Positions 1-10,124 of a DNA stretch of 64,000 bases are shown here, piece after piece. Positions within the stretch are counted from its first letter, which is position 1. Each line of letters opens with the position of its first letter. The position numbers were made by a program, and so were the translations under genes. The notes under the pieces were generated by a model. The model made no database searches. It saw only the letters and a list, made by a program, of their open reading frames with translations, and was not told the origin of the DNA. Source of the stretch: Agromyces mediolanus (lineage in GTDB: Bacteria; Actinomycetota; Actinomycetes; Actinomycetales; Microbacteriaceae); the NCBI RefSeq assembly GCF_023715325.1, contig NZ_JAMBNX010000003.1:124001-188000 (forward strand). Reading direction: 5' to 3'.

Positions 1-1130
1 GCCGCGTGGTGCGCATTCGCGTCGACGCGGACCTCGCCGCGGTAGCCGGCGCGGCCCCCGCCGCGCGCGATCGACTTCGAGACGATCGACGACTGCGTGT
101 ACGGCGCCATGTGGATCATCTTGGCGCCCGCGTCCTGGTGCTGGCCGGGGCCGGCGAAGGCGACCGAGAGGGTCTCGCCCTTGGCGTGCTCGCCCATCAG
201 GAAGATCGACGGGTACTTCATCGTCACCTTGGAGCCGATGTTGCCGTCGATCCACTCCATGGTGGCGCCCTCGTGGGCGACGGCGCGCTTGGTGACGAGG
301 TTGTAGACGTTGTTCGACCAGTTCTGGATCGTCGTGTACCGAACGCGGGCGTTCTTCTTCACGATGATCTCGACGACGGCCGAGTGCAGCGAGTCGCTCT
401 TGTAGATCGGCGCGGTGCAGCCCTCGATGTAGTGGACGTAGCTGCCCTCGTCGGCGATGATCAGCGTGCGCTCGAACTGGCCCATGTTCTCCGTGTTGAT
501 CCGGAAGTAGGCCTGCAGCGGGATCTCGACCTGGACGCCCTTCGGCACGTACACGAAGGAGCCGCCCGACCAGACGGCCGTGTTCAGCGCGGCGAACTTG
601 TTGTCGCCGGCCGGGATGACCGTGCCGAAGTACTCCTCGAAGATCTCGGGGTGCTCCTTGAGCGCGGTGTCGGTGTCGAGGAAGATGACGCCCTGCTCCT
701 CCAGGTCCTCACGGATCTGGTGGTAGACGACCTCGGACTCGTACTGCGCGGCGACGCCGGCGACGAGGCGCTGGCGCTCGGCCTCGGGGATGCCGAGGCG
801 CTCGTAGGTGTTGCGGATGTCCTCGGGCAGGTCCTCCCAGCTCTGGGCCTGCTTCTCCGTGGACCGCACGAAGTACTTGATGTTCTCGAAGTCGATCTCC
901 GAGAGGTCGGCGCCCCAGCTGGGCATCGGCTTGCGGTCGAAGAGCTGGAGAGCGCGGAGGCGGCGCTGGAGCATCCACTCCGGTTCTTCCTTCAGGCGCG
1001 AGATGTCGGCGACCACCTCCTGCGAGAGTCCGCGGCGGGCCGAAGCCCCGGCGGCATCCGAGTCGGCCCAGCCGAACTCGTACACGCCGAGCCCTTCGAG
1101 CTCTGGGCGGTCGATCAGTACGTCCGTCAT
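1..1130 (-). CDS. sufB: Fe-S cluster assembly scaffold SufB, C-terminus cut by window edge
   Basis: SufB is the scaffold subunit of the SUF iron-sulfur cluster assembly machine (SufBCD) in the cytoplasm. Translating the minus strand from the ATG at 1130-1128 gives about 376 residues of a protein usually near 470. Typical stretches include [40 protein letters not shown] with [10 protein letters not shown] directly after, and [20 protein letters not shown]. The start is supported by a purine-rich site (GAAGGAGAAGAGGAG) just before the ATG. Transcription runs off the left edge, so sufD, sufC and sufS are expected outside the window. It is divergent from ctaA. A TAGACT box at 1302-1297 on this strand could be a promoter with a leader of about 160 nt, but this is weak. 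Confidence 0.95.
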   Translation of the reverse strand, partial: MTDVLIDRPELEGLGVYEFGWADSDAAGASARRGLSQEVVADISRLKEEPEWMLQRRLRALQLFDRKPMPSWGADLSEIDFENIKYFVRSTEKQAQSWEDLPEDIRNTYERLGIPEAERQRLVAGVAAQYESEVVYHQIREDLEEQGVIFLDTDTALKEHPEIFEEYFGTVIPAGDNKFAALNTAVWSGGSFVYVPKGVQVEIPLQAYFRINTENMGQFERTLIIADEGSYVHYIEGCTAPIYKSDSLHSAVVEIIVKKNARVRYTTIQNWSNNVYNLVTKRAVAHEGATMEWIDGNIGSKVTMKYPSIFLMGEHAKGETLSVAFAGPGQHQDAGAKMIHMAPYTQSSIVSKSIARGGGRAGYRGEVRVDANAHHA

Positions 1131-1356
1131 GCTCTCCTCTTCTCCTTCCCTGCGACCGGCTATCAGACCGGCTCACCGTGCGCCGTGAATCGAGGTGTTC
1201 GCGACGACTGGTGATGTGCAGGTGGCTCCATTGCGAACCTAAGATGGCAGAGAGGCCGAGCGCGCGATTCACCGCGCGGGGCCCGCCATCTGATCAAGTC
1301 TATAGGGTCGCCCCGACACTGGCTCCGTTCCACGCGACCCGGATGAGGAACTCCGC
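1131..1356. promoter_or_regulatory. Divergent sufB/ctaA intergenic region
   Basis: This 226-bp region separates two outward-facing genes and must hold both promoters. The self-complementary CTATAG at 1300-1305 lies within a TAGACT box on the minus strand (1302-1297, toward sufB) and a TATAGG box on the plus strand (1301-1306, toward ctaA). No convincing -35 elements are visible. A TTAGGTT stretch on the minus strand near 1230 resembles half of an IdeR/DtxR iron box, but the second half is missing, so no iron operator is claimed. Confidence 0.35.
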
Positions 1357-2292
1357 GTGAACCGCCCGAGCACCGGCCTGCACGTCCCCACGAGTCTGCG
1401 CGTTTTCGCTTGGCTGTCGTTCATCTTCAACGTCGTGATCATCGCGACCGGCGGCGCGGTCCGGCTCACGGGCTCCGGGCTCGGCTGCAGCGACTGGCCG
1501 GTCTGCGTGCCGGGCTCGCTCGTGCCGACGCCCGAGCTGGGCATACACGGCATCATCGAGTTCGCGAATCGCACGATCAGCGGCCCGCTGCTCCTCGCGG
1601 CGATCGCCGTGATGGTGCTCAGCTGGCGCCGCCGCGCCGCCCGTCATGACCTGTTCGTGCTCTCGCTGGTCATCCTCGCGCTCGTCGTGCTGCAGGCGCT
1701 GGTCGGGGCCTTCGTGGTGTGGCAGGAGCTCGCGGCAGCGCTGGTCGGCTTCCACTACACGGTCTCGGTGGTCATCGTCTGCCTCACGGCCGCCTTCCTG
1801 GCCCGAATGGGCGAGCCCGCGGGCGCGCGCGAGATCGCGGTGCCGAAGGGCTTCGCGATCCTCACCCATGTCACGAGCCTCGTGCTCGCGATCACGGTGA
1901 TCGTCGGGGTGTTCACCACGGGTTCCGGCCCGCACTCGGGCGACGACGACGTGGTGCGCACGGGCGTCGACGCGAGCCTGCTCGCCCACGTCCACGCCTG
2001 GCCCGGCTACGCGCTCGCCGCGCTCACGGTGGCCCTCACGGTCTGGGCCGGGCTGAAGCGCCTGCGCCCGCTTCCTTGGCTGCTGGTGCTGCTCGCGATC
2101 GTGCTCGTGCAGGTCGCCGTCGGCCTGTACCAGGCGCGCAACGGGCTTCCGCCCCTCGCAGTCGGCGTGCACATGGTGCTCGCCTCGCTCTCGGCCGCCG
2201 CCCTCACGGTCGTCGTGCTCCGGCTGAAGCGGCCCGTGGCGGTCGATGTCCGGGCCGAGGCATCCGCTCCCGCGACGGTCAGCGCCACCTGA
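1357..2292 (+). CDS. ctaA: Heme A synthase (CtaA/COX15 family)
   Basis: It converts heme O to heme A in the cytoplasmic membrane, for aa3-type cytochrome oxidase. The 311-residue protein is built almost wholly of membrane helices. The first holds the family signature (GGAVRLTGSGLGCSDWPVC, residues 30-50), and heme-ligand histidines occur in the stretches GIHGIIEFANR, GFHYTVSV, LAHVHAWPGY and GVHMVLA. The GTG start has a GAGGAA ribosome binding site a few bases upstream. CtaB, which makes its substrate heme O, is encoded convergently about 190 bp downstream. Length and motifs fit the actinobacterial family. Confidence 0.95.
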   Translation: MNRPSTGLHVPTSLRVFAWLSFIFNVVIIATGGAVRLTGSGLGCSDWPVCVPGSLVPTPELGIHGIIEFANRTISGPLLLAAIAVMVLSWRRRAARHDLFVLSLVILALVVLQALVGAFVVWQELAAALVGFHYTVSVVIVCLTAAFLARMGEPAGAREIAVPKGFAILTHVTSLVLAITVIVGVFTTGSGPHSGDDDVVRTGVDASLLAHVHAWPGYALAALTVALTVWAGLKRLRPLPWLLVLLAIVLVQVAVGLYQARNGLPPLAVGVHMVLASLSAAALTVVVLRLKRPVAVDVRAEASAPATVSAT

Positions 2293-2336
2293 GCCACCGC
2301 GCTGCGCCGCGCCGGCGTCGTCGTCTGCGGCGTGCG

Positions 2337-2363
2337 CGGGCGGGCGGGCGGGCGGGCGGGCGG
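2337..2363 (+). repeat. Tetranucleotide repeat (CGGG)6 plus CGG
   Basis: Six tandem CGGG units followed by CGG lie between the convergent ctaA and ctaB genes. The plus strand therefore carries six GGG runs separated by single cytosines, enough for a G-quadruplex. A perfect 14-bp palindrome (CCCTCCCGGGAGGG, 2374-2387, give or take a base or two) follows. Neither looks like a classical hairpin terminator, although some termination function is expected here. Confidence 0.85.
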
Positions 2364-2484
2364 ATGAGAATCCCCTCCCGGGAGGGCGGGATCCGCGACG
2401 GAGACCTCCCCCGGCGCGATTCCCCTCCGCACCCGACGCGGCGCGGGGCCGGCGAAGGGCGCACTCCGGGCGGAGCGGCCGGGG

Positions 2485-3405
2485 CTAGAAGGGCAGCAGC
2501 GGGTCGATGCCGACGGCGAGGAACACCAAGGACAGGTAGACGATCGAGCCGTGGAAGACCCGCATCGGCGAGACCTGCTCGTGCCGGATCGCGAGGTTGT
2601 AGAGGCGATGGGTCTCGTAGATGAACCACGCGCCGGTCACGACGGCGACGGTCGAGTAGACGAGGCCCATGCCGGCGATCGGGATCAGCAGCAGCGAGCA
2701 CGCCACCGTCGCCCAGGCGTAGAGGATGACCTGCAGGCCGACCTGCGCACGCCCGCGGACGACGGCGAGCATCGGCACGCCCGCGGCCGCGTAGTCGGCC
2801 TTGTACTTCATGGAGAGCGGCCAGTAGTGCGGCGGGGTCCACAGGAAGATGATCAGGAACAGGATGACCGGCGGCCAGCTCAGGTCCTCGGTGACCGCCG
2901 CCCAGCCGATCAGCACCGGCATGCAGCCGGCGATGCCGCCCCAGACGATGTTCTGGGCGGTGCGGCGCTTCAGGATGAGGCTGTAGAACACGACGTAGAG
3001 CAGGATGGCCGCGAGCGAGAGCAGTGCCGCGAGCCAGTTCGTGAAGACCCAGAGCCAGACGATGGATGCCGCGCCGAGTGCGTAGGCGAAGACGAGCGCC
3101 TCGCGGTCGCTGAGCTCGCCGGTGACGAGCGGCCGGCCCTGCGTGCGCTTCATCACCCGGTCGATGTCGCGGTCGATGTAGCAGTTGAAGGCGCCGGCGC
3201 TGCCGGCGCTCATGGCTCCACCGATGAGTGTCGCGATGAGCAGCCAGAGATCGGGCAGCCCCTGCTGCGCGAGGATCATGGTCGGCGCGGTGACGACGAG
3301 CAGGAGCTCGATCACCCGCGGCTTCGTCAGGGCCACGTAGGCGCCGAGCTTGCGACGGAAGGTCGACGGGGCCCGGGTCGCAGTGGTCTCGCCTGTTGCC
3401 TGCAT
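2485..3405 (-). CDS. ctaB: Protoheme IX farnesyltransferase (heme O synthase)
   Basis: This UbiA-family integral membrane prenyltransferase adds a farnesyl group to protoheme to make heme O. From ATG 3405 the protein has 306 residues. The first Asp-rich motif is within [19 protein letters not shown], the N-terminal [16 protein letters not shown] is typical of CyoE/CtaB, and the segment [12 protein letters not shown] is diagnostic. An in-frame GTG at 3450 would add 15 residues. Both starts have a purine-rich site only about four bases away, so the start is not certain; the ATG is preferred from family length. A TAGAAT box at 3466-3461 is a good -10 candidate. Confidence 0.95.
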   Translation of the reverse strand: MQATGETTATRAPSTFRRKLGAYVALTKPRVIELLLVVTAPTMILAQQGLPDLWLLIATLIGGAMSAGSAGAFNCYIDRDIDRVMKRTQGRPLVTGELSDREALVFAYALGAASIVWLWVFTNWLAALLSLAAILLYVVFYSLILKRRTAQNIVWGGIAGCMPVLIGWAAVTEDLSWPPVILFLIIFLWTPPHYWPLSMKYKADYAAAGVPMLAVVRGRAQVGLQVILYAWATVACSLLLIPIAGMGLVYSTVAVVTGAWFIYETHRLYNLAIRHEQVSPMRVFHGSIVYLSLVFLAVGIDPLLPF

Positions 3406-3738
3406 CGCTCCTCTTTCGGTGACGCCGCGCTGATGATCGCGCGCGGGCACGCCTCCTTCGATTCTAGGCCATCGCCGCCGCAGCAGCGGCGCGCCCGGGC
3501 CGGGCCCGCGGCGCGGTGTCGAGGGCGCGGCGCGATCGTCACGATCGGCCACGGTGCACGCCCCCACTCCATATACTGAGGGAGAGCGCGCCCGATGGCG
3601 CGGCTCCGAGCTGCTGACGAGTCGTCGACGGCCGGGGCTGACGGTCTGGGCTCCACCGCGCCGCAGCGATTCCCTGGCGGGCCCGGGGGCCGGTCGGCTC
3701 CCCGCGACCCCGCCACGACCGGAAGGAACAGCAACCTC
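3406..3738. promoter_or_regulatory. ctaB/tkt divergent intergenic region (333 bp), no gene seen
   Basis: The region holds two -10 candidates: TAGAAT on the minus strand (3466-3461) toward ctaB and TATACT on the plus strand (3572-3577) toward tkt. If the latter is used, tkt mRNA has a GC-rich leader of about 155 nt. The tkt reading frame stays open upstream to an ATG at 3595. The encoded 48 residues are low-complexity and unlike transketolase, so I read it as untranslated leader. No hairpin strong enough to call a riboswitch was recognised. Confidence 0.45.
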
Positions 3739-5829
3739 GTGGCAACTCTGCAATGGGACTCCCTCGACGATCGCGCGGTCGACACGGCTCGCGTGCTCGC
3801 GGCCGACGCCGTGGAGAAGGTCGGCAACGGACACCCGGGCACGGCGATGAGCCTCGCCCCAGCGGCGTACCTCCTCTTCCAGAAGGTGATGCACCGCGAT
3901 CCCGCCGACCTCGACTGGCTCGGGCGCGACCGCTTCATCCTCTCCGCGGGCCACTCCTCGCTCACGCAGTACGTGCAGCTCTACCTCGAGGGCTCCGGCC
4001 TCGAGCTCGACGACCTGAAGGCGCTCCGCACCTGGGGTTCGAAGACCCCGGGGCACCCGGAGTACGGCCACACCGCCGGCGTCGAGATCACGACCGGGCC
4101 CCTCGGCCAGGGGCTCGCCTCGGCCGTCGGCTTCGCCTACGCCGCCCGCTACGAGCGCGGCCTGTTCGACCCCGAGGCGCCGGCCGGCGAGAGCCCCTTC
4201 GACCACTTCGTCTACGTGATCGCCGGCGACGGCGACCTGCAGGAGGGGGTGACGAGCGAGGCATCCTCCCTCGCCGGCCACCAGCAGCTCGGCAACCTCG
4301 TCGTGATCTACGACTCGAACCAGATCTCGATCGAGGACGACACGAACATCGCCTTCACCGAGGACGTCGCGAAGCGCTACGAGTCCTACGGCTGGCACGT
4401 GCAGACGGTCGACTGGAAGAAGACGGGCGAGTACGTCGAGGACGTCGCCGAGCTCTACGCCGCCATCGAGGCGGCGAAGGGCGAGCAGGCGAAGCCCTCG
4501 ATCATCATCCTGAAGACGATCATCGGCTGGCCCTCCCCCGGCAAGCAGAACTCCGGCAAGATCCACGGCTCGGCGCTCGGCGCCGCCGAACTCGCCGCGA
4601 CCAAGGAGGTGCTCGGCTTCGACCCGGAGCAGAGCTTCGTCGTCGCCGAGGACGTCATCGAGCGCACCCGTGGCGCCCGCGAGCGCGGCGCTGCGCTGCA
4701 CCGCGAGTGGCAGGCCTCCTACGACGCGTGGGCGGCGGCCAACCCGGAGCGCAAGGCGCTGCTCGACCGGCTCGAGGCGGGCGAGCTGCCCGAGGGCCTC
4801 GAGCAGGTCCTGCCGGCGTTCGAGGCGGGCACCGAGGTGTCCACCCGTGCCGCGTCCGGCAAGGTCATCAACGCGCTGGCCGCCGAGCTCCCCGAGCTCT
4901 GGGGCGGTTCGGCCGACCTCGCCGAGTCGAACCTCACCACCATCAACGGCGGCGGCTCGTTCGTGCCGAGCGAGCACTCCACGCACGAGTGGGCGGGCAA
5001 CCCCTACGGCCGCGTGCTGCACTTCGGCATCCGCGAGCACGCGATGGGCGCCATCCTGAACGGCATCGTGCTGCACGGGCCGACGCGCGCCTTCGGCGGC
5101 ACCTTCCTGATCTTCAGCGACTACATGCGGCCCGCCGTGCGGCTCGCGGCCCTCATGCAGGTGCCGTCGATCTTCGTCTGGACGCACGACTCCGTCGCCC
5201 TCGGCGAGGACGGCCCGACGCACCAGCCCATCGAGCAGCTCGCGAGCCTCCGGGCCATCCCGGGCCTCGACGTCGTGCGCCCCGCCGACGCCAACGAGGT
5301 CGCGTACGCCTGGCTCGAGATCCTGAAGCGCCGCGGCGGCCCCGCGGGCATCGCCCTGACCCGCCAGAACATCCCGGTGTTCGAGCGCGGCGACGGCGAG
5401 GCGTCCGGCGATGTCTTCGCGAGCGCCGCGAACGTCTCGAAGGGGGCCTACGTGCTCGCCGAGGCCGCATCGGGCACGCCGGACGTCATCCTCATCGCCA
5501 CGGGCTCCGAGGTGCAGCTGGCCGTCGCGGCCCGCGAACAGCTCGCCGCCGAGGGCATCGCCGCGCGCGTCGTGTCCGCCCCGAGCCTCGAGTGGTTCGA
5601 GGAGCAGGACGCCGCGTACCGCGAGCAGGTGCTTCCCGCCGCGGTGACCGCGCGCGTCTCGGTCGAGGCCGGGCTCTCGCTCAGCTGGCAGCGCTACCTC
5701 GGCGACCGCGGCCGCGCCGTGTCGATCGAGCACTTCGGCGCCTCTGCCGACTACAAGACCCTGTTCCGCGAGTTCGGCATCACGACGGACGCCGTCGTCG
5801 CCGCCGCAAAGGAATCGCTCGCCGTCTGA
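3739..5829 (+). CDS. tkt: Transketolase
   Basis: This thiamine-diphosphate enzyme moves two-carbon ketol units between sugar phosphates in the non-oxidative pentose phosphate pathway. The protein has 696 residues from GTG 3739, which has GGAAGGAAC about 10 bases upstream. Visible motifs are [19 protein letters not shown] near the N-terminus, the ThDP-binding [19 protein letters not shown], and the pyrimidine-domain segment [20 protein letters not shown]. It is the first gene of the tkt-tal-pgi-zwf-opcA-pgl operon, with 25 bp between it and tal. A longer in-frame start at 3595 was rejected because the extra residues are low-complexity. Confidence 0.97.
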   Translation: MATLQWDSLDDRAVDTARVLAADAVEKVGNGHPGTAMSLAPAAYLLFQKVMHRDPADLDWLGRDRFILSAGHSSLTQYVQLYLEGSGLELDDLKALRTWGSKTPGHPEYGHTAGVEITTGPLGQGLASAVGFAYAARYERGLFDPEAPAGESPFDHFVYVIAGDGDLQEGVTSEASSLAGHQQLGNLVVIYDSNQISIEDDTNIAFTEDVAKRYESYGWHVQTVDWKKTGEYVEDVAELYAAIEAAKGEQAKPSIIILKTIIGWPSPGKQNSGKIHGSALGAAELAATKEVLGFDPEQSFVVAEDVIERTRGARERGAALHREWQASYDAWAAANPERKALLDRLEAGELPEGLEQVLPAFEAGTEVSTRAASGKVINALAAELPELWGGSADLAESNLTTINGGGSFVPSEHSTHEWAGNPYGRVLHFGIREHAMGAILNGIVLHGPTRAFGGTFLIFSDYMRPAVRLAALMQVPSIFVWTHDSVALGEDGPTHQPIEQLASLRAIPGLDVVRPADANEVAYAWLEILKRRGGPAGIALTRQNIPVFERGDGEASGDVFASAANVSKGAYVLAEAASGTPDVILIATGSEVQLAVAAREQLAAEGIAARVVSAPSLEWFEEQDAAYREQVLPAAVTARVSVEAGLSLSWQRYLGDRGRAVSIEHFGASADYKTLFREFGITTDAVVAAAKESLAV

Positions 5830-5854
5830 GCGGGCACGAAGGAGCAACGAACCC

Positions 5855-6964
5855 ATGAGCACCACACCCACCGCCGCCCTCTCCCAGGCCGGCGTCAGCA
5901 TCTGGCTCGACGATCTCTCGCGCGAACGCATCGAGACGGGTGACCTCGCCCGTCTGATCGAGGAGCGCGACGTCGTCGGCGTCACCACGAACCCGACGAT
6001 CTTCGCCGGCGCCCTCTCGAAGGGCGAGCGCTACGCCGAGCAGGTCGCCTCGCTCGCCGCCTCGGGCGCCGACGTCGACCGCGCCGTGTTCGAGATCACG
6101 ACCGACGACGTCCGGGCCGCGGCCGATGTGTTCCGCCCGGTCTACGACCGCTCCGGCGGCTTCGACGGCCGCGTGTCGATCGAGGTCGCCCCAGGGCTCG
6201 CCCACGACACGGCCGGCACCGTCGCCGAGGCGAAGACCCTCTGGGAGCGCGTCGACCGCCCGAACGCCATGATCAAGATCCCCGCGACCGTCGAGGGCCT
6301 CGACGCCATCCGCGAGACCATCGGTGCAGGGATCAGCGTCAACGTGACCCTGATCTTCAGCCTCGACCGCTACCGCGCGGTGATGGAGGCCTACCTCGCC
6401 GGTCTCGAGCAGGCGAAGGCCGCGGGTCACGACCTCAGCACGATCCACTCGGTCGCCTCCTTCTTCGTGTCGCGCGTCGACACCGAGATCGACCAGCGGC
6501 TCGTCGCCATCGGCACGGACGAGGCGCTCGCGCTGAAGAGCAAGGCCGGGGTTGCCAACGCACGCCTCGCCTACGAGCTCTACGAGGAGACCTTCGCGAG
6601 CGAACGGGCTGCGGCACTCCTCGATGCCGGCGCGAACCGCCAGCGCCCGCTGTGGGCCTCGACCGGCGTCAAGGACCCGGCCCTGCCCGACACGCTCTAC
6701 GTGACCGAGCTCGTCGCGCAGGGCGTCGTGAACACGATGCCCGAGAAGACCCTCGAAGCGACCTTCGACCACGGTGTCGTCACGGGTGACACCGTCACCG
6801 GGGCGTACGCCGAGGCGGGTGCCGTGCTCGACGCGCTCGCGAAGGTCGGCGTCGACTACGACGAGGTCACCGCGCTCCTCGAGCGCGAGGGCGTCGAGAA
6901 GTTCATCGTGTCCTGGGCGGAGCTGCTCGAGTCCGTGGGCCAGGCGTTGGAGACGGCGCGATGA
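5855..6964 (+). CDS. tal: Transaldolase
   Basis: It transfers a dihydroxyacetone unit between sedoheptulose 7-phosphate and glyceraldehyde 3-phosphate. The 369-residue length matches the long actinobacterial form. [17 protein letters not shown] holds the substrate-binding region, [16 protein letters not shown] contains the Schiff-base lysine, and [11 protein letters not shown] follows. The ATG has an AAGGAG site about 10 bases upstream. The stop overlaps the pgi start by four bases (ATGA), which suggests translational coupling. Confidence 0.97.
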   Translation: MSTTPTAALSQAGVSIWLDDLSRERIETGDLARLIEERDVVGVTTNPTIFAGALSKGERYAEQVASLAASGADVDRAVFEITTDDVRAAADVFRPVYDRSGGFDGRVSIEVAPGLAHDTAGTVAEAKTLWERVDRPNAMIKIPATVEGLDAIRETIGAGISVNVTLIFSLDRYRAVMEAYLAGLEQAKAAGHDLSTIHSVASFFVSRVDTEIDQRLVAIGTDEALALKSKAGVANARLAYELYEETFASERAAALLDAGANRQRPLWASTGVKDPALPDTLYVTELVAQGVVNTMPEKTLEATFDHGVVTGDTVTGAYAEAGAVLDALAKVGVDYDEVTALLEREGVEKFIVSWAELLESVGQALETAR

Positions 6965-8565
6965 GCTTCCGGATCTCCGTCAGCGGCGCAGCGGCGGAAG
7001 CCGTGCGTCGCGTGGTCCCCCAGCTCGTCGCCGACCGGGTGGCGAGCGGCATCACGGCTCTGGACCCCGAACTCTGGGGCCCGGCCGCCGAGGAGGAGTC
7101 CGCGAAGCGACTCGGTTGGACCGAGGCCGTCGCGATCTCCCGCCCGCTCGTTCCCGAGATCCTCGCGCTGCGAGACGAGCTCCGCGCCGCCGGCGTCGAC
7201 CACATCGTGCTGGCGGGCATGGGCGGCTCCTCGCTCGCCCCCGAGGTCATCACGCGTACCGCCGGGGTGCCGCTGACGGTGCTCGACTCGACCGAGCCCG
7301 GGCAGGTACGCTCGGCGCTCGCCGACCGCCTCGCCTCGAGCGCGCTCGTCGTCTCGTCCAAGTCGGGATCGACCGTCGAGACCGACAGCCAGCGCCGCGT
7401 GTACGAGCAGGCGTTCCGCGACGCGGGCATCGACCCCGTCGGCCGCATCGTGATCGTCACCGACCCGGGCTCACCCCTCGACGAGTCGGCGCGTGCCGCC
7501 GGCTACCGCGTCTTCAACGCCGACCCGAACGTCGGCGGCCGCTACTCCGCGCTCACGGCCTTCGGGCTGGTCCCCTCCGGCCTCGCCGGCGTGGACATCG
7601 CGGAGATCCTCGACGAGGCCGAGGCGATGGAGCTCCCCCTCGCGGTCGACACCGAGGAGAACCCCGGTCTCGTGCTCGGCGCCGCCATCGCCGCGACCCA
7701 GCCGCTCAGGGACAAGCTCGCGATCGTCGCCGACGGCACGCACATCGTCGGATTCGCCGACTGGGCCGAGCAGCTGATCGCCGAGTCGACCGGCAAGGAG
7801 GGCACCGGGCTGCTGCCCGTCGTCCTCGATCCCGGCGCCCCCGAGCTCACGGCCGGGCTGTCCGACCTGCAGCTCGTCCGCCTCGTCGACGACGCGGGAA
7901 CTCAGCTCTTCCACGACGACCCGAGCGGCGAGATCCGCGTGAGCGGCACCCTCGGTGCACAGCTCCTCGTCTGGGAGTACGCGACGGCGGTCGCCGGGCG
8001 CCTGCTCGGCATCAACCCGTTCGACCAGCCCGACGTCGAATCGGCGAAGATCGCCGCCCGCGGCCTCCTCGACGCCCGCCCCGAGCCCGCCCCCGCGGCG
8101 TTCGTGGCCGAGGGCATCGAGGTGCGCGGCACGCCCGAGGTGATCGGCGCGTCGAGCGACCTGGCGTCGGCGATCGAAGTGCTGTTGGAAGAGCTTCCGG
8201 CCGACGGCTACCTCTCGGTGCAGGCGTACGTCGACCGGGTCGCCCATCCCGAGATCGCGCAGCTGCGCGAGCGGCTCGCCGCGCGCGCCGGGCGCCCCGT
8301 CACGTTCGGCTGGGGCCCGCGATTCCTGCACTCGACCGGGCAGTTCCACAAGGGCGGCCCCGCCGTCGGCGTGTTCCTCCAGATCACGCAGCGCCCCGCC
8401 GAGGACCTCGCGATCCCCGAGCGTCCGTTCACCTTCGGCGAGCTCATCGCGGCGCAGGCCTCCGGCGACGCGAGCGTGCTCGCCGAGCACGGCCGGCCGG
8501 TGCTGACGCTCACGCTCACCGACCCCGCGGCGAACCTCGCGTCCCTCGTCGCCGCGATCGACTGA
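6961..8565 (+). CDS. pgi: Glucose-6-phosphate isomerase
   Basis: It interconverts glucose 6-phosphate and fructose 6-phosphate, the branch point between glycolysis and the pentose pathway. The 534-residue protein has the sugar-isomerase (SIS) phosphate-binding segments [12 protein letters not shown] and [10 protein letters not shown], and C-terminal [18 protein letters not shown], which fits the catalytic C-terminal region. It is coupled to tal by an ATGA overlap and followed after 17 bp by zwf. Its place between tal and zwf feeds glucose 6-phosphate straight into the oxidative branch encoded downstream. Confidence 0.95.
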   Translation: MSFRISVSGAAAEAVRRVVPQLVADRVASGITALDPELWGPAAEEESAKRLGWTEAVAISRPLVPEILALRDELRAAGVDHIVLAGMGGSSLAPEVITRTAGVPLTVLDSTEPGQVRSALADRLASSALVVSSKSGSTVETDSQRRVYEQAFRDAGIDPVGRIVIVTDPGSPLDESARAAGYRVFNADPNVGGRYSALTAFGLVPSGLAGVDIAEILDEAEAMELPLAVDTEENPGLVLGAAIAATQPLRDKLAIVADGTHIVGFADWAEQLIAESTGKEGTGLLPVVLDPGAPELTAGLSDLQLVRLVDDAGTQLFHDDPSGEIRVSGTLGAQLLVWEYATAVAGRLLGINPFDQPDVESAKIAARGLLDARPEPAPAAFVAEGIEVRGTPEVIGASSDLASAIEVLLEELPADGYLSVQAYVDRVAHPEIAQLRERLAARAGRPVTFGWGPRFLHSTGQFHKGGPAVGVFLQITQRPAEDLAIPERPFTFGELIAAQASGDASVLAEHGRPVLTLTLTDPAANLASLVAAID

Positions 8566-8582
8566 CGGCAGGAGCCACCGCA

Positions 8583-10124
8583 GTGCAACCGGCACTCATC
8601 GAGGCGGGCCACAACCCGCTGCGTTCTCCGAAGGACTACCGGCTGAATCGCATCGCCGGCCCTTCGAGCCTCATCATCTTCGGTGTGACGGGCGATCTGT
8701 CGCGCAAGAAGCTGATGCCCGCGGTGTACGACCTCGCGAACCGGGGGCTCCTGCCCCCCGGTTTCGCGCTGGTCGGCTTCGCTCGTCGCGACTGGGAGAA
8801 CGAGGACTTCGCCCAGGTCGTCCACGATTCGGTGAAGCAGTACGCCCGCACGGAGTTCCGTGAGGACGTCTGGCAGCAGCTCGCCCGGGGCATCCGCTTC
8901 GTCACCGGCACCTTCGACGACGACGACGCCTTCGACCGGTTGCGCGAGACGGTCGAGTCCCTCGACCGCGAGCGCGGCACGATGGGCAATCACGCGTTCT
9001 ACCTGTCGATTCCGCCGAAGTCCTTCCCGCTCGTCACCGAGCAGTTGAAGCGCTCGGGCCTGACGGAGCAGCGCGAGGGGCAGTGGCGCCGCGTCGTCAT
9101 CGAGAAGCCGTTCGGCAGCGATCTGCAGACGGCCCGTGAGCTGAACGACGTCGTCGCCTCGGTCTTCCCGCCCGACTCGGTGTTCCGCATCGACCACTAC
9201 CTGGGCAAGGAGACGGTGCAGAACATCCTGGCGCTGCGCTTCGCGAACCAGCTGTACGAGCCGATCTGGAACGCGAACTACGTCGACCACGTGCAGATCA
9301 CCATGGCCGAGGACATCGGCGTCGGCGGGCGCGCGGGCTACTACGACGGGATCGGCGCCGCGCGCGACGTCATCCAGAACCACCTGCTGCAGCTGCTGGC
9401 CCTCACGGCGATGGAGGAGCCGATCTCCTTCGAGGCCGCCGACCTCCGCTCCGAGAAGGAGAAGATCCTCGCCGCCGTGCGGCTCCCCGAGGACCTGGCG
9501 ACGGGCACCGCGCGCGGGCAGTACGCCGGGGGGTGGCAAGGCGGCGAGAAGGTCGTCGGCTTCCTCGACGAAGACGGGATGAACCCCGAGTCGACGACCG
9601 AGACGTACGCGGCGATGAAGCTCACGATCGGTACCCGGCGCTGGGCCGGCGTGCCGTTCTACCTGCGCGCCGGCAAGCGGCTCGGCCGCCGCGTGACCGA
9701 GATCGCGGTCGTCTTCAAGCGCGCACCGCAGCAGGTCTTCGCCGACAGCCAGACGTCGGAGCTCGGTCAGAACGCGCTCGTGATCCGCGTGCAGCCCGAC
9801 GAGGGCGTCACGATCCGCTTCGGCTCGAAGGTGCCGGGCGCGGGCATGCAGGTGCGCGACGTCACGATGGACTTCGGCTACGGCCACGCCTTCACCGAGG
9901 CGAGCCCCGAGGCGTACGAGCGGCTCATCCTCGACGTGCTGCTCGGCGACCCGCCCCTCTTCCCCCGCCAGGAGGAGGTCGAGCTCTCCTGGAAGATCCT
10001 CGACCCGATCGAGGCCTTCTGGGCGACGCAGGGCCGGCCCGAGCAGTATCGCCCGGGCTCCTGGGGCCCGAGCTCGGCCGACGACCTCCTCGCCCGCGAC
10101 GGACGCAGCTGGAGGCGCCCATGA
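8583..10124 (+). CDS. zwf: Glucose-6-phosphate 1-dehydrogenase
   Basis: This enzyme oxidises glucose 6-phosphate to 6-phosphogluconolactone with NADP+. The 513-residue protein starts at GTG 8583 after a GGCAGGAG site. The nucleotide-binding motif is FGVTGDLSRKKLMPAVYDL near residue 35, VVIEKPFGSDL follows, and the active-site signature is RIDHYLGKETVQNIL. The reading frame stays open far upstream (to 6774) through tal and pgi, but that part is out-of-frame shadow. The stop overlaps the opcA start by four bases. Confidence 0.97.
   Translation: MQPALIEAGHNPLRSPKDYRLNRIAGPSSLIIFGVTGDLSRKKLMPAVYDLANRGLLPPGFALVGFARRDWENEDFAQVVHDSVKQYARTEFREDVWQQLARGIRFVTGTFDDDDAFDRLRETVESLDRERGTMGNHAFYLSIPPKSFPLVTEQLKRSGLTEQREGQWRRVVIEKPFGSDLQTARELNDVVASVFPPDSVFRIDHYLGKETVQNILALRFANQLYEPIWNANYVDHVQITMAEDIGVGGRAGYYDGIGAARDVIQNHLLQLLALTAMEEPISFEAADLRSEKEKILAAVRLPEDLATGTARGQYAGGWQGGEKVVGFLDEDGMNPESTTETYAAMKLTIGTRRWAGVPFYLRAGKRLGRRVTEIAVVFKRAPQQVFADSQTSELGQNALVIRVQPDEGVTIRFGSKVPGAGMQVRDVTMDFGYGHAFTEASPEAYERLILDVLLGDPPLFPRQEEVELSWKILDPIEAFWATQGRPEQYRPGSWGPSSADDLLARDGRSWRRP

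Noticed and set aside
1225-1245. IdeR/DtxR iron box before sufB
   Set aside because: Only one half-site (TTAGGTT) is present; no matching second half follows.
3595-3738. Longer tkt start at ATG 3595
   Set aside because: The 48 extra residues are low-complexity and unlike transketolase N-termini; the GTG at 3739 has a good ribosome binding site.
3406-5988. Minus-strand extension of the ctaB frame across tkt
   Set aside because: The extension has no homology, and ctaB already has a normal length from the ATG at 3405.
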